A stretch of 64,000 nucleotides of DNA from Cupriavidus consociatus (lineage in GTDB: Bacteria > Pseudomonadota > Gammaproteobacteria > Burkholderiales > Burkholderiaceae), in NCBI RefSeq assembly GCF_017814975.1, contig NZ_JAGIQA010000016.1, positions 1 to 64,000 on the forward strand. Direction: 5' to 3'. A program made the translations under genes and the position numbers. The notes beneath the pieces are model-generated. The model was not told the origin of the DNA. It saw nothing but the letters and a program-made list of their open reading frames with translations, and ran no database searches. Below, piece by piece: positions 36,655 to 45,636 of the stretch (the first letter of the stretch is position 1; each line of letters begins with the position of its first letter).

Positions 36655-37527
36655 ATGTCTTCCCCCAACACTGCCGCGCTGCCGGCCGCGCCAACGCTGC
36701 GCGAAGCCCAGACCCTCGCTGCCATGGTGGGCCTGCCCGCGCTGGAAGCGCGCATGCTGCTGACGCACGTGACCGGGCTCACCCGCACGCAACTGATCAC
36801 GCGCGACACCGACACCCTCACGCTGGCCCAGCGCGATGCCTTTGCCACGCTGCTTGCGCGACGCCTCGCTGGCGAGCCGATGGCCTACCTGCTGGGCGAG
36901 CGTGAATTCTTCGGTCGCAAGTTCCGCGTCACGCCCGATGTGCTGATTCCGCGCCCGGACACCGAGATCGCCGCCGAAGCCTCGCTGGCCCGGCTGGCCG
37001 ACGTGCCCCGCCCGCTGGTGCTGGACCTGGGTACCGGCTCGGGCATCCTGGCCGTGACGCTGGCCCGCGAACGCACTGATGCGCAGGTCTGGGCCACCGA
37101 TATCTCGCCCGGCGCGCTGATGGTGGCGCAGGACAACGCCAGCGCGCTTGGCGCCGACCGCATCCACTTCCTGGTATCGGACTGGTACGCCGCGCTGCCG
37201 CCCGGACTGCGCTTCCACCTGGTCGTCAGCAACCCGCCTTATATCGCCGCGGGCGACCCGCACCTGGCCGAAGGCGACCTGCGCTTCGAGCCCATCGATG
37301 CGCTGACCGACCACCAGGATGGCCTGTCCGACCTGCGCACGATCGTCGATGGCGCGCCGCAGCGGCTGCTACCGGGCGGCTGGCTGCTGATGGAACACGG
37401 TTTCGACCAGGCGCAGGCGACGCGCGCGCTGCTGGACGAGGCCGGCTTCACCGACGTCTTCACCGCGCGCGACCTGGCGGGCCAGGAGCGCTGCACCGGC
37501 GGACGCTGGTCCGGGACGCAACCCTGA
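36655..37527 (+). CDS. prmC: Release factor glutamine methyltransferase
   Basis: 290 residues; methylates the GGQ glutamine of release factors with SAM. It has an N-terminal helical domain, then the SAM-binding motif VLDLGTGSGILAV (122-134) and the NPPY motif (193-196) that holds the substrate glutamine. The start MSSPNTAAL at 36655 gives the usual length; the upstream part of the open frame is unrelated. Although it lies after a terminator, it is near prfA, whose product it modifies. Confidence 0.96.
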   Translation: MSSPNTAALPAAPTLREAQTLAAMVGLPALEARMLLTHVTGLTRTQLITRDTDTLTLAQRDAFATLLARRLAGEPMAYLLGEREFFGRKFRVTPDVLIPRPDTEIAAEASLARLADVPRPLVLDLGTGSGILAVTLARERTDAQVWATDISPGALMVAQDNASALGADRIHFLVSDWYAALPPGLRFHLVVSNPPYIAAGDPHLAEGDLRFEPIDALTDHQDGLSDLRTIVDGAPQRLLPGGWLLMEHGFDQAQATRALLDEAGFTDVFTARDLAGQERCTGGRWSGTQP

Positions 37528-37652
37528 AGCCCGCCGGCGATTCCGGTAAAATCGCCAGCAGATTCCCGCTGCGTGGCTTGCCGCGCGGCATCCCTTGTCC
37601 CTTTCCCCCAGGCGGCGCCCGACGGCGGCGCCATCCAACTGAAAAGCAGACC

Positions 37653-37964
37653 ATGAGCGACGTGCAGCAAAAGATCGACCAGATCGTCAAGGGCAACCCG
37701 GTAGTCCTGTTCATGAAGGGCACCGCGCAGTTCCCGATGTGCGGCTTCTCGGGCCGCGCCATCCAGATCCTGAAGGCCTGCGGCGTCGACGCGCCGACCA
37801 CGGTCAACGTGCTGGACGACGACGGCATCCGCCAGGGCATCAAGGAATACGCCAGCTGGCCGACCATCCCGCAGCTCTACGTGAACGGCGAGTTCATCGG
37901 CGGCTCGGACATCATGATGGAGATGTACCAGAACGGCGAACTGCAAACCCTGCTGAAGGGTTGA
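37653..37964 (+). CDS. grxD: Monothiol glutaredoxin, Grx4 family
   Basis: 103 residues with the CGFS active site at C30 (FPMCGFSGRAIQIL) and the GSH-binding segments WPTIPQLYVNGEFIGGSDI. Grx4-type proteins carry and deliver [2Fe-2S] clusters rather than reduce disulfides. The ATG at 37653 (MSDVQQKIDQ) is the conserved start. 7 bp separate it from ubiX. Confidence 0.96.
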   Translation: MSDVQQKIDQIVKGNPVVLFMKGTAQFPMCGFSGRAIQILKACGVDAPTTVNVLDDDGIRQGIKEYASWPTIPQLYVNGEFIGGSDIMMEMYQNGELQTLLKG

Positions 37965-37971
37965 GCCCGCC

Positions 37972-38622
37972 ATGCCCGTGAGCGCTGCCCCGCCGGCCAC
38001 GGCGGGGACTGTACCGCCGCGGCGGCTGATCGTCGCGATCACGGGCGCCACCGGCGCCATCTACGGCGTACGCCTGCTGCAGGTGCTGCGCGCGGCGCCC
38101 GCGGTGGAAACCCACCTGCTGATTTCGCCGGCCGGCGTGATGAACCTGCAGCACGAACTCGACATCGGCCGTGCCGAGGTGGAAGCGCTGGCCAGCGTCG
38201 TGCACAACGTGCGGGATATCGGCGCCACCATTGCCAGCGGCTCGTTCCGCGCCCACGCGATGGTGGTGGCGCCCTGCTCCATGCGCACGCTGGCCGCGAT
38301 CGCGCACGGCCTGTCGGATAACCTGATCACGCGCGCCGCCGACGTCACGCTGAAAGAGCGGCGCAAGCTGGTCCTGATGGTGCGGGAAACGCCGCTGAAC
38401 CTTGCGCACCTGCGCAACATGACGGCCGTGACTGAAATGGGCGGGATCGTGTTCCCGCCGGTGCCGGGCTTCTACCAGAAGCCGCAAAGCATTGCGGAGC
38501 TGGTCGACCATACGGTCGGCCGGGTGCTGGACCTGGTCGACCTGCCCGAGATCGGCCAGACGCTCACGCCCAGCTGGGGCGGGCTCAATGCCCGGCCCGG
38601 TGACGCGGCGGGCGGCAACTGA
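37972..38622 (+). CDS. ubiX: Flavin prenyltransferase UbiX
   Basis: 216 residues; attaches a dimethylallyl group to FMN, making the prenyl-FMN cofactor of the decarboxylase UbiD in ubiquinone synthesis. The flavin-binding motif is GATGAIYGVRLLQVL (24-38, GASGAIYG in E. coli), followed by APCSMRTLAAIAHG and AADVTLKERRKLVLMVRETPL. About 20 N-terminal residues precede the conserved core and are Pro/Ala-rich. It is coupled closely to grxD. Confidence 0.95.
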   Translation: MPVSAAPPATAGTVPPRRLIVAITGATGAIYGVRLLQVLRAAPAVETHLLISPAGVMNLQHELDIGRAEVEALASVVHNVRDIGATIASGSFRAHAMVVAPCSMRTLAAIAHGLSDNLITRAADVTLKERRKLVLMVRETPLNLAHLRNMTAVTEMGGIVFPPVPGFYQKPQSIAELVDHTVGRVLDLVDLPEIGQTLTPSWGGLNARPGDAAGGN

Positions 38623-38704
38623 ACGCTGCTGCCGGGCTCCCCGCCGTTGCTTCAAGCCTGACTACCTTGCCGCAACCCCCGGCAATCGCGGCCTTTCCGT
38701 TGAA

Positions 38705-38905
38705 TTACCAGCGACGATAGCCACGCCCATAGTAGCCGTAGCCGCCGTAGTAATACGGCCGCGGCGCGACCACGACCGGGGCGGGGGCAACATAGACCGG
38801 CGCGGGCCCCACGGCAGGGCCGGCGGGGGTGGGATAGACGGCGCAGCCGCCCAGCAGGGTGACCGAGGCCGCCGCGGCAGCCAGTCCAATCGTCAGCAGT
38901 TTCAT
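38705..38905 (-). CDS. Small Pro/Tyr-rich lipoprotein
   Basis: 66 residues: a lipoprotein signal ending LLGGC (C21), then a short low-complexity tail of Pro, Val and Tyr (VYVAPAPVVVAPRPYYYGG). Tails of this kind occur in small outer-membrane lipoproteins. An AGGA ribosome-binding site precedes the ATG. Function unknown. Direct repeats lie upstream at 38958-38988. Confidence 0.78.
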   Translation of the reverse strand: MKLLTIGLAAAAASVTLLGGCAVYPTPAGPAVGPAPVYVAPAPVVVAPRPYYYGGYGYYGRGYRRW

Positions 38906-38957
38906 GGTGTTTTCCTAGGGACCTCAGGGCCGGAATCGGGCATGTGCCTGCCCCTGC

Positions 38958-38988
38958 TGACGTTATACGGGCAAATGACGTAATACGG
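38958..38988. repeat. 13-bp direct repeats upstream of the small lipoprotein gene
   Basis: TGACGTTATACGG (38958-38970) and TGACGTAATACGG (38976-38988) differ at one position and are 18 bases apart, start to start. Tandem direct repeats upstream of a gene suggest a response-regulator-type site, and the first copy overlaps a TATAAC -10-like box on the minus strand. Confidence 0.4.
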
Positions 38989-39037
38989 CGTCAAAGGCAT
39001 GTAAGGCTTGTTACCGTTCCCTACGCGCCGGCCCCCT

Positions 39038-40555
39038 TCAGATCTCGAACCGTATCCCCTGTGCCAGCGGCAATGAATCGCCGTAGTTGATGGTGTTGGT
39101 CGCCCGGCGCATATACCCCTTCCACGCATCCGATCCCGACTCGCGCCCGCCGCCGGTCGCCTTCTCGCCGCCGAAGGCGCCGCCGATCTCCGCCCCGCTG
39201 GTGCCGATGTTCACGTTGGCGATGCCGCAGTCGCTGCCCGCCGACGACAGGAAGCGCTCGGCCTCGCGCATCGACTCGGTGAAGATGCACGACGACAGCC
39301 CGTGCGCGGCGGCATTGTTCAGTGCGATCGCCTCGTCGAAGCTGGTGTACGGCATCAGATACAGGATCGGTGCGAAGGTCTCGGTCAGCATGGTGTCGTG
39401 CTGCACGTCGGTCATCACCAGCGCTGGCCGCACGTAGCAGGCGTGCGGGAAGCGCGCGGCCAGCAGCCGTTCGCCGCCGGTGACGATACTGCCCTGCGCG
39501 CGGCACGCGGCAAGCGCGTTGGCCATGGCGTCGCCCGCGGCGTTGTCGATCAGCGGTCCGATCAGCGTGCCGTCGTCGAGCGGATCGCCGACCGGCAGGC
39601 GGTCGAACACCGTGACCAGTCGGCTCGCCATGGTATCCATCAGGTCGGCATGGACGAAGCAGCGGCGCAGCGTGGTGCAACGCTGGCCCGCCGTGCCCGC
39701 CGCGGCGAAGGTGATAGCCCGCACCGCCAGCTCGATATCGGCCGAAGGTGCGACGATGGCGGCGTTGTTGCCGCCCAGTTCAAGGATGCTGCGCTTGAAT
39801 TGCCCGGCGCAAGCGATGCCGACCTCGCGGCCCATGCGGGTCGAGCCGGTCGCGCTGACCAGCCGCACCGCCGCGTGTTGCACCAGGTGGTTGCCGAGCA
39901 TGCGCCCGCCCGGCAGCACCGCGGTGATGCCGGCATGCTGCGGCGCCGCCGCGGCCAGCACGCGCTCGAGCAGCCCGTGCGCGGCGAGCGCGCACAGCGA
40001 CGCCTTCTCCGACGGCTTCCACAGCACGCCGTTGCCGCACACCAGCGCCAGCGCCGCGTTCCAGGCCCACACCGCCACCGGGAAATTGAAGGCCGAGATC
40101 ACACCGCACAGGCCGTACGGATGCCAGGTCTCGCGCATGGCATGCTGCGGGCGCTCCGAGGCGATGGTCAGCCCGTGCAGCTGGCGTGACAGTCCCACGG
40201 CGAAATCGCAGATGTCGATCATCTCCTGCACCTCGCCCAGCCCTTCCTGCAGGATCTTGCCGGTTTCCAGCGACACCAGCCTGCCGAGCGCGGGCTTGTG
40301 CTCGCGCAGCACCTCGCCGTAGCGGCGCACGATCTCGCCCCGCACCGGTGCCGGCAGCAGCGCCCAGGTGGTCTGCGCCGCGTGCGCGCGAGCGATCAGC
40401 GCATCGGCCTGCGCTGGCGTGCAGGCCGGTACATGGCCGATGGCCTCGCCGTCGACCGGCGAGCGCACCGTCACCGCGCCGGCAGGCGTGCCGTCGTGCC
40501 ATGGCCGCGGCAGCCCGAGCGAATCCCAGCAGGCTGCGAATTCTTGCGCTTTCAT
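39038..40555 (-). CDS. Aldehyde dehydrogenase, ALDH7 (aminoadipic semialdehyde) type
   Basis: 505 residues. The catalytic cysteine is in GTAGQRCTTLRR and the general base in LELGGNNA. The C-terminal NVNIGTSGAEIGGAFGGEKA and SDAWKGYMRRATNTINYG are ALDH7A1/AmaB-like; these enzymes oxidise 2-aminoadipic 6-semialdehyde (in equilibrium with piperideine-6-carboxylate) to 2-aminoadipate in lysine breakdown. It overlaps the gene before it by four bases, and that neighbour is a lysine-6-dehydrogenase-like protein, which fits the same pathway. Confidence 0.92.
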   Translation of the reverse strand: MKAQEFAACWDSLGLPRPWHDGTPAGAVTVRSPVDGEAIGHVPACTPAQADALIARAHAAQTTWALLPAPVRGEIVRRYGEVLREHKPALGRLVSLETGKILQEGLGEVQEMIDICDFAVGLSRQLHGLTIASERPQHAMRETWHPYGLCGVISAFNFPVAVWAWNAALALVCGNGVLWKPSEKASLCALAAHGLLERVLAAAAPQHAGITAVLPGGRMLGNHLVQHAAVRLVSATGSTRMGREVGIACAGQFKRSILELGGNNAAIVAPSADIELAVRAITFAAAGTAGQRCTTLRRCFVHADLMDTMASRLVTVFDRLPVGDPLDDGTLIGPLIDNAAGDAMANALAACRAQGSIVTGGERLLAARFPHACYVRPALVMTDVQHDTMLTETFAPILYLMPYTSFDEAIALNNAAAHGLSSCIFTESMREAERFLSSAGSDCGIANVNIGTSGAEIGGAFGGEKATGGGRESGSDAWKGYMRRATNTINYGDSLPLAQGIRFEI

Positions 40556-41733
40556 ACGAGGGTCTCCTGCAGCGGATGCTGCGTGTAGTGGCGGCCGAAG
40601 CGGTTCTTGAGGAAGGCGTCGAGCGGCATCGCCTCCTGGCGCACGAAGCCCGCCTGCGGCAGCGCGCCGCTGGCCACCATGTCCAGCGCGGTGCAGATAC
40701 CCGCCGCGGTGGTCAGCTGGATTGCATTGACGTGCCCGTCCTTGTTGTCGACGCCGCCGATGCGCGCCGAGAACGAAGCCTGCGTCAGCGGCCCGCGCCC
40801 GCGTTCGCCGCCGGCCGGGTAGCCGGTGGCGGTGGCGAACACGATCACCACGTCCTGCTCGGTCACCGGGATGGCGCGGTCGAAGATCTCGCGCAGCCAG
40901 TCGCGGCGCTCGCGCAGGCGCAGGTCGTTGAGCAGCAGCTTCATCAGCGCGCAGTGGCCGGGGTAGCGGATGGACTTGTAATCGACGTGGCGCGCGCGCC
41001 CGGCCAGCGTCTCGGGCAGCGTGCCAAGGCCGCCAGATGTATTAAAGGCTTCGTACTCGATACCGTCCAGCGCAAAGCTTTCCAGGCCTTCCAGCGCCGG
41101 CAGCTCGACGCGGCGGCCGTCGACGATGGCTTCGCACGGGTTGCAGTACTCGTTGATCAGTCCCTCGGTGCTCCAGGTCAGGTTGTACTTGAGCGCGTTG
41201 CTGGGATAGCGCGGCAGCGCGCCGACCCGCATCTGCAGGTCCAGCAGCTCGCCGCCGCCGCGCAGGAAGCGCCGCGCCAGGTCGTTCCCGACCACGCCGA
41301 TAAAGCCCGGCGCCAGCCCGCACTGCGGCATCAGCACCGAGCGCGCGTTCTGCGCCAGCTGGCGGATCGCATGGGTGGCGGCCACATCCTCGGTCAGGTC
41401 GAAGTAATGCACGCCCAGGCGCGCCGCGACCGAGGCCACGGCCACGGCGGCGTGGAACGGCAGCGCGTTGAGCACCGCGTCGGCGCCGGCCAGCAGTGCG
41501 GCGCAGGTGCCCGGTTCGGTGGGATCTCCGGCGCGCGCCAGCACGCCGCGCGGCAGGCCGTCGAGGCGGCGCGCGTCGTGGTCGACCACGCTCACGCGGT
41601 AGTCGCCGCTGTCATGCAGCATGGCGGCAATGGTGCGTCCGATCTTGCCCGCGCCCAGCACCGTCACGTGCAGCGGGCGGTTCGCCGTGGGCAGGTCTCG
41701 TGGGGCCTGCCGGCCCAGGTTCGAGGGTTGCAT
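40552..41733 (-). CDS. Saccharopine dehydrogenase/lysine 6-dehydrogenase-like protein
   Basis: 393 residues with an N-terminal Rossmann motif VTVLGAGKIGRTIAAML and the saccharopine-dehydrogenase C-terminal domain (MPQCGLAPGFIGVVGNDLAR). Such enzymes either form lysine-derived semialdehyde directly (lysine 6-dehydrogenase) or handle saccharopine. Since its partner is an aminoadipic-semialdehyde dehydrogenase, it probably produces that semialdehyde from lysine. A GGAG site precedes the ATG at 41733; the longer open frame is antisense to the divergent regulator. Translationally coupled to the dehydrogenase downstream. Confidence 0.88.
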   Translation of the reverse strand: MQPSNLGRQAPRDLPTANRPLHVTVLGAGKIGRTIAAMLHDSGDYRVSVVDHDARRLDGLPRGVLARAGDPTEPGTCAALLAGADAVLNALPFHAAVAVASVAARLGVHYFDLTEDVAATHAIRQLAQNARSVLMPQCGLAPGFIGVVGNDLARRFLRGGGELLDLQMRVGALPRYPSNALKYNLTWSTEGLINEYCNPCEAIVDGRRVELPALEGLESFALDGIEYEAFNTSGGLGTLPETLAGRARHVDYKSIRYPGHCALMKLLLNDLRLRERRDWLREIFDRAIPVTEQDVVIVFATATGYPAGGERGRGPLTQASFSARIGGVDNKDGHVNAIQLTTAAGICTALDMVASGALPQAGFVRQEAMPLDAFLKNRFGRHYTQHPLQETLV

Positions 41734-41860
41734 GGTGTCTCCGTCCACAAGAAAGGTTGTCCCGTGACTTGGAGTATGGATAGCGGCTGCAACGGAATGA
41801 AGGCACAAGAACGACGAAAAACCGCCATAATCGAACGAAAAGACGAACCTGTCCGACGTT

Positions 41861-42310
41861 ATGACCGAACTCGACGTGACCGATCGCCACCTGCTGTCGT
41901 TGCTGCAGGCCAATGCCCGCGAAAGCGCCGCGAACCTCGCACGGCAGCTGGGGATCGCTCGCACGACCGTGGTTGCCCGCATCGCGCGGCTGGAGCGCAG
42001 CGGCGTGATCGCCGGCTATGGCGTGCGCCTGGGGCAGAAGATGGAAGACAACGTGATCCTGGCCTACTGCGGGCTGTCGGTGCAGCCCAAGGCCGCGCCG
42101 GCTATCCTGCGCGCGCTGCAGCGGCTGCCTGAAATCGAAGAGGTCAACTCGGTCAGCGGGCCGGTCGATTACCTGGTGGCGATCCGCTGCGACACGCACG
42201 ACCGGCTGGACCGGCTGCTGGACGAGATCGGCATGCTCGACGGCGTGAACCACACCACCACCTCGATCGTGCTGGCGCGCAAGCTCGACCGCCGGCGCGC
42301 TGCCGGCTGA
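41861..42310 (+). CDS. Lrp/AsnC-family regulator
   Basis: 149 residues: an N-terminal winged helix-turn-helix (DRHLLSLLQANARESAANLA, ARTTVVARIARLERSG), then an AsnC-type ligand-binding domain (VSGPVDYLVAIRC). It is divergent from the lysine-catabolic genes across 127 bp and is likely their regulator, with lysine or a product as the signal. No ordered operator is evident in the intergenic region. Confidence 0.93.
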   Translation: MTELDVTDRHLLSLLQANARESAANLARQLGIARTTVVARIARLERSGVIAGYGVRLGQKMEDNVILAYCGLSVQPKAAPAILRALQRLPEIEEVNSVSGPVDYLVAIRCDTHDRLDRLLDEIGMLDGVNHTTTSIVLARKLDRRRAAG

Positions 42311-42353
42311 AGCGGTATGCTCGCAGACCGAACAAGCCAAAGCGGAGAATCCA

Positions 42354-43163
42354 ATGAGCAATCCGATCCGTGTCGCCGTGGGCGGCGTGACCGGCTGGGC
42401 CGGCGGTGAACTGGCGCGCGGCGTGGCGCATGCCCCCGATATGGCGCTGGTGGCAGGCCTGTCGCGCGGCGCCGCCGGGCAGCCGCTGGCGCAGGTGACC
42501 GGCCATGCCGACACGCCGGGCGTGGCTGCGGCCAGCATCGAAGCGCTGGGGCAGACGCCCTATGACGTCTATGTCGAGTACACCAAGCCGGCCATCGCCA
42601 AGCACAACATCCTGCAGGCGCTGGCGCACGGCGCGCACGTGGTGGTGGGCACTTCGGGGCTGACCGACGAGGACTACACCGAGATCGACGCGGCCGCGCG
42701 CAAGGCCGAGCGCGGCGTGCTGGCCTGCGGCAATTTCGCCATCACCGTGGTGCTGCTGCAGAAGTTTGCCGAGATGGCGGCGCGCCACCTGGAACACTGG
42801 GAGATCATCGACTACGCCAAGGCCGGCAAGGTCGACGTGCCGTCCGGCACGGTGCGCGAGCTGGCGTTCCGGCTCGGCCAGGTCAAGACCGCTGCGCAGG
42901 CGGTGCCGGTGGACCAGGTCAACGGCCCGAAGGAAACCCGCGGCGCCACCATGTCGGGCACGCAGGTGCATGCGGTGCGGCTGCCGGGCTACCAGCTCGG
43001 CGTGGAGGTGATCTTCGGCGCCGACGGCCAGCGCCTGCACCTCAAGCACGAGGCCGGCGACGGCTCCAAGCCCTATGTCTCCGGCGCGCTGCTGGCGATC
43101 CGCAAGGTCCACACCGTGCGCGGCGTGGTGCGGGGGCTGGACAAGGTGATGGAAGGGCTGTGA
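42354..43163 (+). CDS. DapB-like protein with altered active site
   Basis: 269 residues of the dihydrodipicolinate-reductase fold. The NAD-binding start VAVGGVTGWAGGELARG, the VVGTSGLTDED segment and PSGT (163-166) are recognisable. In E. coli DapB the catalytic region reads EAHHRHKVDAPSGT; here it is DYAKAGKVDVPSGT. The two catalytic histidines (E. coli H159 and H160) are A155 and K156, while the lysine (K159) and the PSGT are kept. It lies 43 bp after the Lrp gene on the same strand. It is unlikely to be the housekeeping DapB and may act on another cyclic imine in lysine breakdown. Confidence 0.86.
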   Translation: MSNPIRVAVGGVTGWAGGELARGVAHAPDMALVAGLSRGAAGQPLAQVTGHADTPGVAAASIEALGQTPYDVYVEYTKPAIAKHNILQALAHGAHVVVGTSGLTDEDYTEIDAAARKAERGVLACGNFAITVVLLQKFAEMAARHLEHWEIIDYAKAGKVDVPSGTVRELAFRLGQVKTAAQAVPVDQVNGPKETRGATMSGTQVHAVRLPGYQLGVEVIFGADGQRLHLKHEAGDGSKPYVSGALLAIRKVHTVRGVVRGLDKVMEGL

Positions 43164-43193
43164 CGGCCGCGGGCCATCACAGCCCCGCCCTGC

Positions 43194-43937
43194 TTACCAG
43201 CTGCCAGGGTTGACCGGCTTGGCAGGCGGCTTGGCGGCCGCCTTTTCTGCCTTTTCAGATTTTTCAGCCTTGCCCTTCGCCGCCGGCGCCGACGCCGGGT
43301 TCAGCTTGCCGGCCACCTCGGCATCCTTTTCCGCCATCAGTTCGCGCGCCTGCGGCAGCAGCATCTCGATGGTGCCGGTGGCCGGGTCTTCCGGCATCGC
43401 GTACAGCTCAACGGTCAGCGGCCTTTTCATCCATCCGGCATGGATCGTCTTGACGGTCTTGCCGGCCTTGTCGCGCATTTCTTCCTGTTCCTGGCGGAAC
43501 GGCTTGCCATACAGCGCGTTGATGCTGTCGACGGCGGCCTGCTGCGAATTGGCGCCGGCGGTCGGGATCACCAGGCCGACCAGCGCATTGCGGTCGACAA
43601 AGGCCACTACGTGCGGGCCATCCATGAAGCGCGGGCGCTTGTCGCGCGGCACGCCAACCTGGCGCACCAGGCCGTCGCCCTTCAGTTCCACGCAGAACGC
43701 GGTCACGTCGCGGCCGTCAGGCGAGCGCTTGTCGGCGCAATCGGGCAGCGCCGGCAGCGGGTTGCCGATCTCGAGCATGCCCAGCAGCGGCGACAGCGCG
43801 CTGTCCTCGCCGCTGTTGGCTGCCTTGGCGGCCTTGGATTCTGCAGTCGCGGCGGCGGGCTTGGCAGCGGGGGCGGCAATGGCGCCGGCGGCGCCCAGCA
43901 GGCCGGCAAGCGCCAGCCCGGCAACGGGGAATTTCAA
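43194..43937 (-). CDS. Secreted protein of unknown function (TTG start)
   Basis: 247 residues with a signal peptide (MKFPVAGLALAGLLGAAGAIA) and an Ala/Lys-rich tail (APAAKGKAEKSEKAEKAAAK). The core (about 45-200) has two conserved cysteines (DCADKRSPDGRDVTAFC) likely to form a disulfide. I place the start at TTG 43937: an AGGAGT site lies seven bases upstream, and the signal peptide begins there. The longer ATG-started frame upstream is Pro/Cys-rich. I recognise no family. Confidence 0.78.
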   Translation of the reverse strand: MKFPVAGLALAGLLGAAGAIAAPAAKPAAATAESKAAKAANSGEDSALSPLLGMLEIGNPLPALPDCADKRSPDGRDVTAFCVELKGDGLVRQVGVPRDKRPRFMDGPHVVAFVDRNALVGLVIPTAGANSQQAAVDSINALYGKPFRQEQEEMRDKAGKTVKTIHAGWMKRPLTVELYAMPEDPATGTIEMLLPQARELMAEKDAEVAGKLNPASAPAAKGKAEKSEKAEKAAAKPPAKPVNPGSW

Positions 43938-44139
43938 AGTCTGACTCCTGGAAAACGGCTCCGGGTTGGAGCGCGCCCCGGCCGGCATGTTCCACGGGCC
44001 GGGGAGCGGCGCCGCGCACGCATGGCAGCGGGTCTGCGGCATAAGTGCCGCGCAAGTCACCTGGCAGCCTGCGGATCGGGGCGAGCGCTAGCTTAACCGA
44101 TCGCCCCGGCGGCTCCTGCACATAGCGCCGCTGAAGACT

Positions 44140-45636
44140 TCAGGCTGGCGCCTTGCCTGCCAGCGCCTGCGCCTCGCGCCGGAAGCCGTGGCTCACCTGG
44201 TGGTAGAACGGGCGCGGCGAGAACTGCCGCGCGATAAACGACGACAGCAGCGACGCCGCCAGCAGGAACACGGTCAGGTCCTGCGTACGCGTCATCTCCA
44301 TCACGATCACGCTGGCGGTGATCGGCGCCTGCGTGGCCGCGGCCAGGAACGCCGCCATCGACACCAGCGCCAGCACGCGCGGCTCGGCCATGCCGGTGAC
44401 GAACTGCGCCACGTTCTGGCCGATGCCCGCGCCGATCGCCAGCGCGGGGGTGAAGATCCCGCCCGGGATGCCGGCAAAGTAGGACACCACCGTCGCCACC
44501 AGCTTGGCGATGCCGAACCACAGCGTGGCGTGGGACTCGCCATTGATCAGCGCCGCGGCCTGCTCGTAGCCGGTGCCAAAGGTCGCGCCCGAGGTCGCCA
44601 CGCCGAGCACGGCCACCACCAGCCCGCAGCCGAACGCCACCCACACCGGATGCTGCGTAGCCAGGCCGCCCCAGCGCGCGGGCAGCAGCCCGGAAACGCC
44701 GCCGGCCAGCGCCTTGGCAAAGAAGCCGCCCAGCACGCCATTGAGCAGCGCGCACACCAGTACCGGCCCCCACGCATTGCTCAGCACGAGCATCGGCACC
44801 TTGACCACGAAATACGGGTTGTTGCCCAGCACCGCCAGCGACAGGAAACCGGCGGTCAGCACGCCCGACAGCACCAGCCGGTCCCAGCGCACCGAGGTGC
44901 CGCGCCCCAGTTCCTCGATGGCGAACACGACGCCGGCCAGCGGCGTGTTAAACGCGGCTGCCAGCCCGCCGGCCGCGCCCGCGGCGATCAGCGCATTGGG
45001 ATGGAAGCCGATGCGGAAGCGCAGTTTCTCCTGGCACCAGCGGCCCCACGCCAGCATACCCGCGGCGCCGACCTGCACTGATGGCCCTTCTCGGCCCACC
45101 GACGCGCCGGCCAGCAATGCCAGCGTGGTCAGCAGCACCTTCCACATCGATTGCCGCAATGACACCAGCGCGGCCTGCGCCGGGCCATTCGGCGGCAGCG
45201 TGAACGCGGCGATGACCTGCGGGATGCCGCTGCCGCGCGCCTGCGGCGCGAAACGGATCGTCAGCCAGCGCAGCGCGGCCAGCCCGAACGGCAGCATCAC
45301 GAACGCCAGCCACGGCGTGGCCTGCGTCAGGTGGTGGTTCCAGCGCAGCGCCACCTCGGCGATCCATGCGAACACCAGCGAAAACAGGCCGACGCAGCCG
45401 GCGCCGAACATGAACACCGTGTAGCGCAGCGTGGTGCGCGATATGCGGCTCGCCTGGCGCGACTTGCGCGAGGCGGTAACGCGGGCGCGGCGGGTGAGCC
45501 TGTTCAGCAGGCGGGGATCGGGATGCGGTGCGGGGTGGTCAGGCTGGGCGCGGGCGTCCGGACGCGGCCCCGGCTCCGTGGACGACGGATCGGTGGTATC
45601 GAGATCTTTGGGATCGGTGGGCTCGCGCTCGGGCAT
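44140..45636 (-). CDS. ClC-family chloride channel/transporter
   Basis: 498 residues. Selectivity-filter motifs are all present: GSGIPQV (135-141), GREGPSVQ with the gating glutamate E183, and GIPGGIFTPALA. The first 65 residues are a Pro/Asp/Arg-rich cytoplasmic extension. The gating glutamate is kept, so it may be a chloride/proton exchanger. There are no CBS domains. Likely role: acid or ionic homeostasis. Confidence 0.94.
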   Translation of the reverse strand: MPEREPTDPKDLDTTDPSSTEPGPRPDARAQPDHPAPHPDPRLLNRLTRRARVTASRKSRQASRISRTTLRYTVFMFGAGCVGLFSLVFAWIAEVALRWNHHLTQATPWLAFVMLPFGLAALRWLTIRFAPQARGSGIPQVIAAFTLPPNGPAQAALVSLRQSMWKVLLTTLALLAGASVGREGPSVQVGAAGMLAWGRWCQEKLRFRIGFHPNALIAAGAAGGLAAAFNTPLAGVVFAIEELGRGTSVRWDRLVLSGVLTAGFLSLAVLGNNPYFVVKVPMLVLSNAWGPVLVCALLNGVLGGFFAKALAGGVSGLLPARWGGLATQHPVWVAFGCGLVVAVLGVATSGATFGTGYEQAAALINGESHATLWFGIAKLVATVVSYFAGIPGGIFTPALAIGAGIGQNVAQFVTGMAEPRVLALVSMAAFLAAATQAPITASVIVMEMTRTQDLTVFLLAASLLSSFIARQFSPRPFYHQVSHGFRREAQALAGKAPA

